From NCBI GenBank assembly GCA_040904945.1, contig JBBDSM010000183.1:1-15305 (forward strand): a stretch of 15,305 nucleotides of DNA, in the 5' to 3' direction. Both the position numbers and the translations under genes were made by a program. The notes beneath the pieces are model-generated. The model saw nothing but the letters and a program-made list of their open reading frames with translations, was not told the DNA's origin and did not search any database. The DNA is from JAWLHJ01 sp040904945. GTDB taxonomy: Bacteria; Gemmatimonadota; Gemmatimonadetes; Longimicrobiales; Gaopeijiaceae. Within the stretch, counting starts at the first letter, position 1; the number at the start of each line of letters is the position of its first letter. This document shows, in pieces, positions 8,485 through 15,289 of this stretch.

Positions 8485-9533
8485 CCCTGTTCCGGAAACC
8501 CGCCGGCCGTGCACAGGGAGCTGGCTTCCGCCCGGACGGTCGTTCCCCGGTGGCCGCTCTCATGCCCTACCTGTCCGTGTTCGTGTCCGTATTGGCTGTC
8601 TGCGTCTTGGGACTGGCTTCGGCCGGAGGCGCGCTGGCCCAGGAGCCCGGCGAACTCGCCGCCCGGTGCGCCCTCGGCGGTGGCGACGCGGACCGGTGCG
8701 CGAACGCCGAGGTCGCCGCGCGCGCCCTGGTGGGACAGACGGGACTCCTGACCGGCCTGGGCTCCGAGCTTCCCGGCTCTTCGTCGACGCTCGGGACGAA
8801 GCTCGGGAGCTCGCCACGCCTGTCCACCTCGCTCCGCCTGGGCGCCATGTCCGTCGGTCTTCCGGATCTCTTCGACGAAGGGCTCGGCACGGCGGGGGAC
8901 GCGTCCTTCCTCGTGCCGTCGGTGCACGCGAGCCTGGGCGTCGGGCTCTTCGATGGCTTCTCGCCCATGGCCACTGTCGGGGGCGTGCTCTCCTTCGACG
9001 TGTTCGGCTCGGTCGCGTTCGTCATGCCGCCGTCATCCCAGGGCTTCAAGGGGAGCGCGACCGGGGCGACCCTGGGCGCCAGACTGGGCGTGCTGCGCGA
9101 ATCGTTCACCCTGCCGGGCGTCAGCGTATCGGCGTCGCGGCGGTTCGGCGGCGAGGTCGAGCTGGGCTCCACCGAGCTCGGTGACCCCGCTTCGGTCATC
9201 GTGGACCCGGCGGTGACTTCCCTCCGCATCACCGTGGGAAAGGACCTTCTGGGTGTCGGCGTGCTGGCGGGATGGGGCTGGGACGACGCGTCTACGGACG
9301 CCGTTCTCGCCGTCGCGGGCTTTGGCCCCGAGCCGGCCACCGTGACGGGCCCCGTCGATGTGAGCAGGAGCCTCTACTTCGGGGGGCTCTCCATGAACTT
9401 CCTCCTCCTCCAGCTCTCTCTGGAAGGGGGATGGGCGGAAGGGTACCCCGATCTGCCGGGCGGCAGCCCCTCGAGCTTCGACCCTGGAAGCGGATCGGCG
9501 TTCGCCTCGGTCGCGCTCCGGTTTACCCCCTGA
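8481..9533 (+). CDS. Predicted exported, beta-rich (outer-membrane-like) protein of unknown function
   Basis: I do not recognise a named family. From GTG 8481 the product has 350 residues. A hydrophobic segment (about 28-52, MPYLSVFVSVLAVCVLGLA) followed by GGALA|QEP looks like a signal peptide with an AxA cleavage site. Just after it are two Cys (C63 and C73 in ELAARC and DADRC) that could form a disulfide. The remainder is rich in Gly, Ser, Val and Leu, with alternating hydrophobic strands (VHASLGVGLFDG, VLSFDVFGSVAFV, SLYFGGLSMNFLLLQLSLEGGW), and ends VALRFTP, consistent with a beta-barrel. The GTG overlaps the purM stop as GTGA. ATG 8562 would give a more typical signal peptide without the 27-residue basic leader, so the true start is uncertain. 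It overlaps ribD by 1 nt, so it is a genuine operon member. Outer-membrane location is inferred. Confidence 0.72.
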   Translation: MTLFRKPAGRAQGAGFRPDGRSPVAALMPYLSVFVSVLAVCVLGLASAGGALAQEPGELAARCALGGGDADRCANAEVAARALVGQTGLLTGLGSELPGSSSTLGTKLGSSPRLSTSLRLGAMSVGLPDLFDEGLGTAGDASFLVPSVHASLGVGLFDGFSPMATVGGVLSFDVFGSVAFVMPPSSQGFKGSATGATLGARLGVLRESFTLPGVSVSASRRFGGEVELGSTELGDPASVIVDPAVTSLRITVGKDLLGVGVLAGWGWDDASTDAVLAVAGFGPEPATVTGPVDVSRSLYFGGLSMNFLLLQLSLEGGWAEGYPDLPGGSPSSFDPGSGSAFASVALRFTP

Positions 9534-10678
9534 TGAGCGGGAGCGTTGGCCGGAGCGGTGCGCGGAGCGCCGGCCCGACCGAGGACGACCTCCGTCACCT
9601 GGAGCGCGCACGCACGCTGGCCCCGGGTGGCTGGGGACGCGTGCACCCGAACCCATTGGTCGGGTGCGTGCTGGTCCGGAACGACAAGGTGGTCGGTGAG
9701 GGTTTCCACGACCGCTTCGGCGGACCCCACGCCGAGATCGTGGCGCTCGAAGCGGCATTCGGGGAAGCGGAAGGGGCCACGGCGTACGTCAGCCTCGAAC
9801 CTTGTAATCACCACGGCAAGACGCCCCCTTGCTCGGAGGCGCTGCTGCAGGCGGGGATAACGAAGATCGTGTACGGCGCCGCCGATCCCGGCCGGCGATC
9901 CGGCGGTGGCGGCGACCGCCTTCGCTCCGCGGGTCTCGAGGTGGTGGGCCCCGTCTGGTCGGAGCGTGAGGCCCGAGCGGACAACCCGGCGTTCTTCCAC
10001 ACCCAGCTGCACGGCACGCCCTATGTTGCCCTCAAGCTGGCCATGAGCCTGGACGCCCGCATCGCGGCCGCTCCGGGTCGGCGCACCCGCATCACCGGCG
10101 AAGACGCCGAGCGAGAGGTCCACCGGCTGCGGTCCGGCTTCGACGCCGTACTGGTCGGGGCAGGCACCCTGCGCGCCGACGATCCCCGCCTCACCGTCCG
10201 GCTCGCGCCCGCTGGGGAGCGTCCGCTCCGCAGAGTTGTCCTGGACTCCGGTGCGTCGACGCCGTCGGACGCAGCCCTCTTCGGCGAGGTAGGTGCGGAA
10301 GCGCCCGTGCACCTGTTCACCCGCGAGGCCGTCGCCGAGGCGGAGATCGAGCGGCTCGAGGAGCGTGGCGCCCACGTGCACCCGGTGGGGGAGGGTCCTC
10401 ACGGTCTCGACCTCGGGGCCGTCTGGAGCGTGCTCTGGGACATCGGGGTGCGCTCGATCTTCTGCGAGGGCGGCCGGCGCGTTGCGGACCGTTTGCTCCG
10501 CGAAGACCGGGTCCAACGGCTGCAACTCTTCGTCGCACCCGTCACGCTCGGGGCCGCGGGGCTTCCCGCGTTCGGAGACGATGCGGACTCCCTCGACTGG
10601 AGTGACTTCGAGCCCGTTGGGCCGCCGAGGCTGTTCGGTCGGGACGCGCTCCTCACCTATGATCGGACGGGCGCCTGA
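9533..10678 (+). CDS. ribD: Bifunctional riboflavin biosynthesis deaminase/reductase RibD
   Basis: The 381-residue protein deaminates 2,5-diamino-6-ribosylamino-pyrimidinone 5'-phosphate and then reduces the ribosyl chain with NADPH. The N-terminal deaminase domain has VHPNPLVGCVLV, the zinc/catalytic HAE (H66, E68) and EPCNHHGKTPPC with zinc ligands C91 and C100. The H-to-C-to-C spacing (25 and 9) equals that of E. coli RibD H50/C75/C84. The C-terminal reductase domain has PYVALKLAMSLDARIA (163-178), VLVGAGTLRADDPRLTVR (207-223) and CEGGRRVADRLL (311-322). The ATG at 9533 overlaps the preceding stop by 1 nt and has no clear Shine-Dalgarno, suggesting coupled translation. No FMN riboswitch could lie in front, because the upstream DNA is coding. 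All expected catalytic residues are present. Confidence 0.96.
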   Translation: MSGSVGRSGARSAGPTEDDLRHLERARTLAPGGWGRVHPNPLVGCVLVRNDKVVGEGFHDRFGGPHAEIVALEAAFGEAEGATAYVSLEPCNHHGKTPPCSEALLQAGITKIVYGAADPGRRSGGGGDRLRSAGLEVVGPVWSEREARADNPAFFHTQLHGTPYVALKLAMSLDARIAAAPGRRTRITGEDAEREVHRLRSGFDAVLVGAGTLRADDPRLTVRLAPAGERPLRRVVLDSGASTPSDAALFGEVGAEAPVHLFTREAVAEAEIERLEERGAHVHPVGEGPHGLDLGAVWSVLWDIGVRSIFCEGGRRVADRLLREDRVQRLQLFVAPVTLGAAGLPAFGDDADSLDWSDFEPVGPPRLFGRDALLTYDRTGA

Positions 10679-11292
10679 TGTTCACCGGCATCGTGGAACG
10701 GACCGGGGTCGTCCGGAGTGTCGTCGACGGCGATGCGACCCGGCGGGTGACCATCGAGTGCGGTGACCTCGCGCCGGCCCTCGCGCTCGGTGACTCGGTG
10801 TCCGTCGACGGAGCTTGCTTCACCGTAGCCGCCCTCGGGACCGACGTCTTCGAGGTCGACGTCATCGGCACGAGCCTCGGTCGAACGGTCGCCGGGAGGT
10901 ACCGCACCGGAACGGTCGTGAACCTCGAGAGGGCCCTCCAAATGACTGGAAGGCTGGATGGCCATCTCGTTCAGGGACACGTGGATGGCACCGGCCATCT
11001 CGAGTCGATTCGAGAAGATGGGAGCTTCTGGCGGCTCGCCGTCCGGATCCCGGAAGACGTCGCGCGTCAGACGGTCGAGCGAGGCTCCATTACCATCAAC
11101 GGGGTGAGCCTGACCGTGGCCGACATGCCGGAGCCCACCCTCTGCGGGATCGGTCTGATTCCGTTCACTTACGAGCACACGAACCTGGGGCGGCTCGAGC
11201 CCGGGGACCCCGTCAACGTCGAGGGGGACCTGATCGGAAAATACGTGGGTAAGATGCTGGCCGCCCGCGCACAGGAAAGCGATAGATCATGA
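10678..11292 (+). CDS. ribE: Riboflavin synthase (alpha subunit)
   Basis: The enzyme dismutates two 6,7-dimethyl-8-ribityllumazines to riboflavin plus the pyrimidine diamine. The 204 residues form two lumazine-binding repeats. Repeat one starts with the diagnostic MFTGIVE and contains SVSVDGACFTV (C47 aligns with the E. coli active-site Cys48). Repeat two starts near GRLDGHLVQGHVDGTG (91-106, H101) and includes INGVSLTV (140-147) and NVEGDLIGKYV (180-190). The ATG overlaps the ribD stop by 1 nt and the gene's own stop overlaps ribBA as ATGA. Length and motifs are normal for the family. Confidence 0.96.
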   Translation: MFTGIVERTGVVRSVVDGDATRRVTIECGDLAPALALGDSVSVDGACFTVAALGTDVFEVDVIGTSLGRTVAGRYRTGTVVNLERALQMTGRLDGHLVQGHVDGTGHLESIREDGSFWRLAVRIPEDVARQTVERGSITINGVSLTVADMPEPTLCGIGLIPFTYEHTNLGRLEPGDPVNVEGDLIGKYVGKMLAARAQESDRS

Positions 11293-12500
11293 GCATGGAC
11301 AAGAAGTTCGACACCGTCGAGGAAGCGCTCGACGAGATACGCCGCGGGCGGATGGTCATCGTCGCGGACGACGAGGATCGCGAGAACGAGGGCGATCTGG
11401 TGATGGCCGCGGCCGCGATCACCCCCGACCACGTGAACTTCATGGCGAAGCACGGGCGCGGGCTGATCTGCGTGACGCTGACCGAGGAGCGGGCCGACGA
11501 GCTCGACCTCCCGCTGATGACGGACCGGAACACCGACCCTCAGGGCACGGCGTTCACCGTCTCGGTCGACGCGCACGTGAAGTTCGGAGTCACGACCGGG
11601 ATCAGCGCGCACGACCGCGCCCGGACCATCGAGGTTCTCACCGATCCGGACAGCGAACCGGCGGACCTGCGCCGTCCCGGGCACATCTTTCCGCTCCGCG
11701 CGAAGTCCGGCGGCGTGCTCCGCCGCGTCGGACAGACCGAAGCCGCCGTGGACCTCGCCCAGCTCGCGGGCTTCCCACCCGTCGGGGTCATCTGCGAGAT
11801 CCTGAACACCGACGGCACCATGGCGCGGCGACCCGAGCTGCACTCGTTCGCCGAGGAGCACGAGCTCAAGTTCATCACCGTCGCCCAACTCGTCGCCTAC
11901 CGGCTGACCAAGACCCGCCTGGTCACGCGCGTGGCCGAGGCCGAGCTGCCGACCCGGCACGGCGACTTCCGGGTCATCGCCTACCGCAGCGCTCTGGACG
12001 GAGGCGAACACATCGCTCTGGTGAAGGGCGACCTGAAGGGGAAGTCCAACGTGCTCGTGCGCATGCACTCGGAATGCATGACGGGCGACGTCTTCGGTTC
12101 GCTGCGGTGCGATTGCGGGCAGCAGCTCGAGGCGGCGCTCGAGCGCATCGCCGAGGAGGGCCAGGGGACGGTCGTCTATCTACGGCAGGAAGGGCGGGGC
12201 ATCGGCCTGGGGAACAAGCTCAAGGCCTACCACCTCCAGGACACCGGCCTCGATACCGTCGAGGCCAACGAGCAGCTCGGGTTCAAGCCCGACCTGCGGG
12301 ACTACGGCATCGGCGCCCAGATCCTCCTCGATCTCGGCATCCAGTCGCTCCGGCTGCTCACGAACAATCCACGCAAGATCGTGGGGCTCGACGGCTATGA
12401 CCTCGAGATCACGGGTCGCGAGCCCCTCCAGATGGAGCCGGGTGAGCACAACGCGGGGTACCTCGAAACCAAGCGCTCCAAGCTCGGGCACCTGCTATGA
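11289..12500 (+). CDS. ribBA: Bifunctional DHBP synthase / GTP cyclohydrolase II
   Basis: The 403-residue fusion supplies both riboflavin precursors: dihydroxybutanone phosphate from ribulose 5-phosphate, and the pyrimidine from GTP. The N-terminal RibB domain (about 7-205) shows DDEDRENEGDLV (27-38) and RPGHIFPLRAKSGGVLRRVG (129-148). The next motif, normally GHTEA with a metal-binding His, reads GQTEA with Gln149. The C-terminal RibA domain (about 211-400) has zinc ligands C263, C274 and C276 in SECMTGDVFGSLRCDCG, spaced as in E. coli RibA C54/C65/C67. It also has LRQEGRGIGLGNKLKAY, DLRDYGIGAQIL and LLTNNPRKIVGLDGYDL. The start ATG 11289 overlaps ribE as ATGA; ATG 11295 is an in-frame alternative. 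The RibA half looks fully competent. The RibB half differs at one usual metal ligand, so its activity is likely but not certain. Confidence 0.95.
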   Translation: MSMDKKFDTVEEALDEIRRGRMVIVADDEDRENEGDLVMAAAAITPDHVNFMAKHGRGLICVTLTEERADELDLPLMTDRNTDPQGTAFTVSVDAHVKFGVTTGISAHDRARTIEVLTDPDSEPADLRRPGHIFPLRAKSGGVLRRVGQTEAAVDLAQLAGFPPVGVICEILNTDGTMARRPELHSFAEEHELKFITVAQLVAYRLTKTRLVTRVAEAELPTRHGDFRVIAYRSALDGGEHIALVKGDLKGKSNVLVRMHSECMTGDVFGSLRCDCGQQLEAALERIAEEGQGTVVYLRQEGRGIGLGNKLKAYHLQDTGLDTVEANEQLGFKPDLRDYGIGAQILLDLGIQSLRLLTNNPRKIVGLDGYDLEITGREPLQMEPGEHNAGYLETKRSKLGHLL

Positions 12501-12988
12501 GTTCCAAAGGATCACCGGTCGACGACTACCGCGGCAAGCTGGACGCCTCGGGACTCCGCGTGGCCATCGTCGTCTCCCGGTTCAACGCCGAGGTCACCGA
12601 TCGGCTCCTCGACGGTGCGCGTGCAGCGCTCGACGAGCATGGTGCCCCTGCCGACTCGGTCGTGGTATTCGGGGTCCCGGGTGCGTGGGAGCTGCCGCAG
12701 ACGGCCGCCCGGGTGGTCGCCACGGGACGCTTCGACGCCGTCGTCACGCTCGGGTGCGTCATCCGCGGTGAGACGCCCCACTTCGACTACGTGTGTCAGC
12801 ACGCTTCGTTGGGGCTGGGCCAGGTGGCCGCACGGTCGGAGATTCCGGTGGTGTTCGGGGTCCTGACCACGGACGATCTGGACCAGGCGCTCGCCCGTGC
12901 CCGCGAGGGAGCAGACAACAAGGGCTTCGAGGCCGCGACCACCGCTGTCGAGATGGTCGGCGTCTTCCGCGCGGTGGCCGGACGATGA
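12497..12988 (+). CDS. ribH: 6,7-dimethyl-8-ribityllumazine synthase
   Basis: The 163-residue enzyme condenses the RibD/phosphatase pyrimidine product with dihydroxybutanone phosphate from RibBA, forming the substrate of RibE. Motifs are VAIVVSRFNAEVT (22-34), VFGVPGAWELP (57-67), LGCVIRGETPHFDYV (85-99) with the catalytic His at H95, and DNKGFEAATTAVEM (140-153). The normal length and icosahedral-type core suggest it could assemble into the usual capsid-like oligomer (inference from family). The start overlaps ribBA and the stop overlaps nusB, both as ATGA. Confidence 0.96.
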   Translation: MSSKGSPVDDYRGKLDASGLRVAIVVSRFNAEVTDRLLDGARAALDEHGAPADSVVVFGVPGAWELPQTAARVVATGRFDAVVTLGCVIRGETPHFDYVCQHASLGLGQVAARSEIPVVFGVLTTDDLDQALARAREGADNKGFEAATTAVEMVGVFRAVAGR

Positions 12989-13443
12989 GCGGCACCACGG
13001 GGCTGGATCGGGCCGAACGCATCGACCGGAGCCGAGCGCGCGCATGGACGCTCCAGATCCACTACCGGTGGGAGAGCTCCGGCCGGGAGGGTTCACTGGG
13101 CGACGCCCTGGTCGAGACCATGGCGACGCGCCGCATCTCTCCGAGCCGTGTCCCGTACGTGCGGAAGCTGCTCACGACGCTCGACGAGCACGGAGCCGCC
13201 ATCGACCGGGCCCTCAGCGGGGCGCTGCAGAACTGGCGGCTCGACAGGCTCTCGACCATCGACCGGGCGGTGCTGCGCATCGGGGCCGCGGAGCTCCTGT
13301 ACGACAAGGACATCCCGCCCAAGGTGGCCATCCAGGAGGCCATCCGTCTCGCCGAAGCCTACGGCGGGTCGGAATCGCCGCGCTTCGTGAACGGCGTGCT
13401 CGACGCCCTCTACAAGCAGAACGGGGCGGAGCGGAACGCGTGA
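12985..13443 (+). CDS. nusB: Transcription antitermination factor NusB
   Basis: The 152-residue all-helical RNA-binding protein joins NusE(S10) at boxA for rRNA antitermination. Family features are RSRARAWTLQIHYRWE near the N-terminus, NWRLDRLSTIDRAVLRIGAAELLY (about 87-110), PPKVAIQEAIRLAEAYGGSESPRFVNGVLDAL (about 114-145). ATG 12985 overlaps ribH as ATGA and removes an unconserved upstream extension. The ribH-nusB order is a widespread bacterial arrangement, which supports both calls. Confidence 0.95.
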   Translation: MSGTTGLDRAERIDRSRARAWTLQIHYRWESSGREGSLGDALVETMATRRISPSRVPYVRKLLTTLDEHGAAIDRALSGALQNWRLDRLSTIDRAVLRIGAAELLYDKDIPPKVAIQEAIRLAEAYGGSESPRFVNGVLDALYKQNGAERNA

Positions 13444-14579
13444 CCCCGGGCCGCCCCCTGAGGATTCTGGTGGTCAACTGGCTCGACCGTGAGAACCCGA
13501 AGAGCGGCGGCGCGGAGGTCCACCTGCACGAGACGTTCGGAAGGCTGGCCTCGCGCGGCCACTCCGTCACGGCTCTTGTATCGGGATGGCCGGGGTTGGC
13601 TCCCCGGGCGAGCCTGGACGGCATCGACGTCCACAGGGCGGGGAGCCGGAACACGTTCTCCCTGGCCGCGCCGCGCTACTTCCGCCAACACCTCGTAGGG
13701 CAGGGCTTCGACGTCATCGTCGAGGACCTCAACAAGGTCCCGGTCTTCACGCCGTGGTGGTCGGAGACCCCCACTGTCCTCCTGGTCCATCACCTGTTCG
13801 GATCGACGGCCTTCCAGGCCGCTCCGGCTCCGGTGGCCCTGGCCACCGTGTGGCTCGAGCGGGCCATTCCGCGGGTGTACCGCGACGTACCCACCATCTC
13901 GGTGTCGGAGAGCACCCGCGAGGACCTGGTCGCGCGCGGCCTCGACCGGGACCATATCGAGGTCGTCCCGAACGGCATCGACCTCGAGCGTCACGCCCCG
14001 GGCCCGGAGGATGAGCGCTTCGAGGAGCCCACGCTCGTCTTCCTCGGGCGCCTGAACCGCTACAAGCGTCTGGACCTGGTGCTCCGCGCGCTGGTTCGTT
14101 TGGAGCACGAGGGCGTCCGGGCCCGGCTCCTGGTCGCAGGGTCGGGTCCGGAGCGGAAAGCGTGGGAAGCGCAGGCGGCGGCGCTCGGCATCGCCGACCG
14201 GGTCGAGTTTCTGGGCTTCATTCCAGAGGCTCACAAGCTGACCCTGCTGCAACGGTCTTGGCTCCATGTGCTCACCTCGGTGAAGGAGGGGTGGGGCATC
14301 TCGAACCTCGAGGCCGGCGCTTGCGGGACACCGACGGTGGCGAGCGACGCTCCGGGCCTGCGCGAGTCCGTCGTGGACGGGGAAACGGGCGTGTTGGTTC
14401 CCCACGGTGACGTGGCGGCGCTGTCGGCCGCCCTGGCCGGGCTGCTCACCGACGCGGCGCTCCGCCGGCGCATGGGAGGCGCGGCGCGGCGCTTTGCCGA
14501 AAGTCACTCGTGGGACGCGACGGCGGATGGGGTCGAGCGCGTCCTGCATCGGGTGGTCGCCCGGCCCAGGCTCGGCTAA
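13440..14579 (+). CDS. GT4-type glycosyltransferase (GT-B fold)
   Basis: The 379-residue retaining glycosyltransferase presumably transfers a sugar from a nucleotide-sugar donor to a cell-surface or lipid acceptor at the inner face of the cytoplasmic membrane. It has the N-terminal GT-B half with KSGGAEVHLHETFGRLA (21-37), the interdomain VVPNGIDLERH (175-185), the donor-binding half with LVFLGRLNRYKRLDLVLRA and LLVAGSGPER, and the catalytic EX7E motif in KEGWGISNLEAGACGTP (E283, E291). The GTG start overlaps nusB as GTGA and has GGAG at 13428-13431, 8 nt upstream. No membrane segment is evident. Donor and acceptor cannot be deduced, and no other glycan genes lie nearby in the window. The TAA stop is part of a TAACTTTC string preceding hpf. 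Confidence 0.9.
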   Translation: MTPGRPLRILVVNWLDRENPKSGGAEVHLHETFGRLASRGHSVTALVSGWPGLAPRASLDGIDVHRAGSRNTFSLAAPRYFRQHLVGQGFDVIVEDLNKVPVFTPWWSETPTVLLVHHLFGSTAFQAAPAPVALATVWLERAIPRVYRDVPTISVSESTREDLVARGLDRDHIEVVPNGIDLERHAPGPEDERFEEPTLVFLGRLNRYKRLDLVLRALVRLEHEGVRARLLVAGSGPERKAWEAQAAALGIADRVEFLGFIPEAHKLTLLQRSWLHVLTSVKEGWGISNLEAGACGTPTVASDAPGLRESVVDGETGVLVPHGDVAALSAALAGLLTDAALRRRMGGAARRFAESHSWDATADGVERVLHRVVARPRLG

Positions 14580-14621
14580 CTTTCGGAGGCAGGTAACGTC
14601 CCTCCATCGTGAGGAGTTCAC
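14580..14621 (+). promoter_or_regulatory. hpf leader with alternative pairings around the ribosome binding site
   Basis: The Shine-Dalgarno GAGGAG (14611-14616) is 5 nt before the TTG start. Upstream, GGAGG (14585-14589) is complementary to CCTCC (14601-14605). The same CCTCC can pair partly with the Shine-Dalgarno (CCTC 14601-14604 with GAGG 14611-14614). The two pairings are mutually exclusive. The sequence is seen directly; any regulatory role is inferred and the stems are short. Confidence 0.4.
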
Positions 14622-14948
14622 TTGAGAATCCAGATGACCACCCGCCGCTGCGACGTGCCGGAAGACGTGCTCGAAAGGGCCCGCGACCAGGTCGCCTCGC
14701 TCGCCAAGTTCGATCCCAGGGCGACGTCAGCCGAAGTCGTTTTCGAAGAAGAGAAGCAGGACCGGAAGGTCGAAGTCATCGTCCATTCCGACGGATCCGG
14801 GCCGGTGGTCGGCCACGGATCGGCGCTCGAATTCCGGAGGGCCGTAGACCAGGTCGTCGACCGTGTGGCCCGGCAGCTCAGGGAGCAGCGGAAGCGGCAC
14901 CTCGAGCACCAGGCGCCGCCGCTCCAGGAACGCATGGTGCAGGACTGA
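14622..14948 (+). CDS. hpf: Short-form ribosome hibernation promoting factor (HPF/YfiA family)
   Basis: The 108-residue protein would bind the 30S decoding region and inactivate ribosomes in stationary phase or stress. It has the beta-alpha-beta-beta-beta-alpha pattern of the S30AE domain: LRIQMTTRRCDVPEDVLERAR, then AEVVFEEEKQDRKVEVIVHS, then the C-terminal helix RRAVDQVVDRVARQLREQRKR rich in basic residues. It stops about where short HPF proteins do and lacks the long-form dimerisation domain. The TTG start at 14622 is supported by GAGGAG with 5-nt spacing and by the strand-1 residues it adds; ATG 14634 is too far from the ribosome binding site. It follows the glycosyltransferase by 42 nt and may have its own control. 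The neighbourhood lacks rpoN or PTS genes, which often flank hpf in Proteobacteria. Confidence 0.85.
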   Translation: MRIQMTTRRCDVPEDVLERARDQVASLAKFDPRATSAEVVFEEEKQDRKVEVIVHSDGSGPVVGHGSALEFRRAVDQVVDRVARQLREQRKRHLEHQAPPLQERMVQD

Positions 14949-15228
14949 TCGAGAAGGGTGTTGAAGAAGTGGGGTGGGCCGCGCGACCACCGCTATCGCG
15001 GCGGTGCCCGGGTCTTGCGGATATCGGACAAGGAAGAGCGACGAATGCGATGTGGTGACATCGGGGAGGAGCTATGACGCAGTACGGAGCCCCACCTCCG
15101 TCGTTGGCACTCCTAGACGTAGCGCGTTGCTATGCCGTCACGTCGCTTCGCTCCGTGGGCTCGTGGCAGAGCGCGTGGGCCGTGGCGGACGGGCTGACCT
15201 CTCGGCTCGTCGTGCCGCCTAGGAGGGC

Positions 15229-15249
15229 ACCGCGGCCAAAGGCCGTGGT
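15229..15249 (+). repeat. Hairpin ACCGCGGCC-AAA-GGCCGTGGT
   Basis: A 9-bp stem (one G-T pair in RNA) with a 3-nt AAA loop. It is very GC-rich and has no following T-run, so it is not a standard intrinsic terminator. Confidence 0.7.
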
Positions 15250-15270
15250 CGGCTGTGGCGCTCCCGGGGC

Positions 15271-15289
15271 ACCCGTGCGCAGCACGGGT
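15271..15289 (+). repeat. Perfect hairpin ACCCGTGC-GCA-GCACGGGT
   Basis: An 8-bp perfect inverted repeat with a 3-nt loop, immediately inside the right arm of the terminal inverted repeat. No T-run follows within the window. Confidence 0.75.

Noticed and set aside
9400..9533. FMN riboswitch ahead of ribD
   Set aside because: The stretch is coding for the preceding gene, and none of the conserved RFN-element segments is visible.
14974..15222. 82-codon frame (GTG start) after hpf
   Set aside because: It has no ribosome binding site, low-quality codon usage and no family resemblance, and it begins inside the left arm of the inverted repeat.
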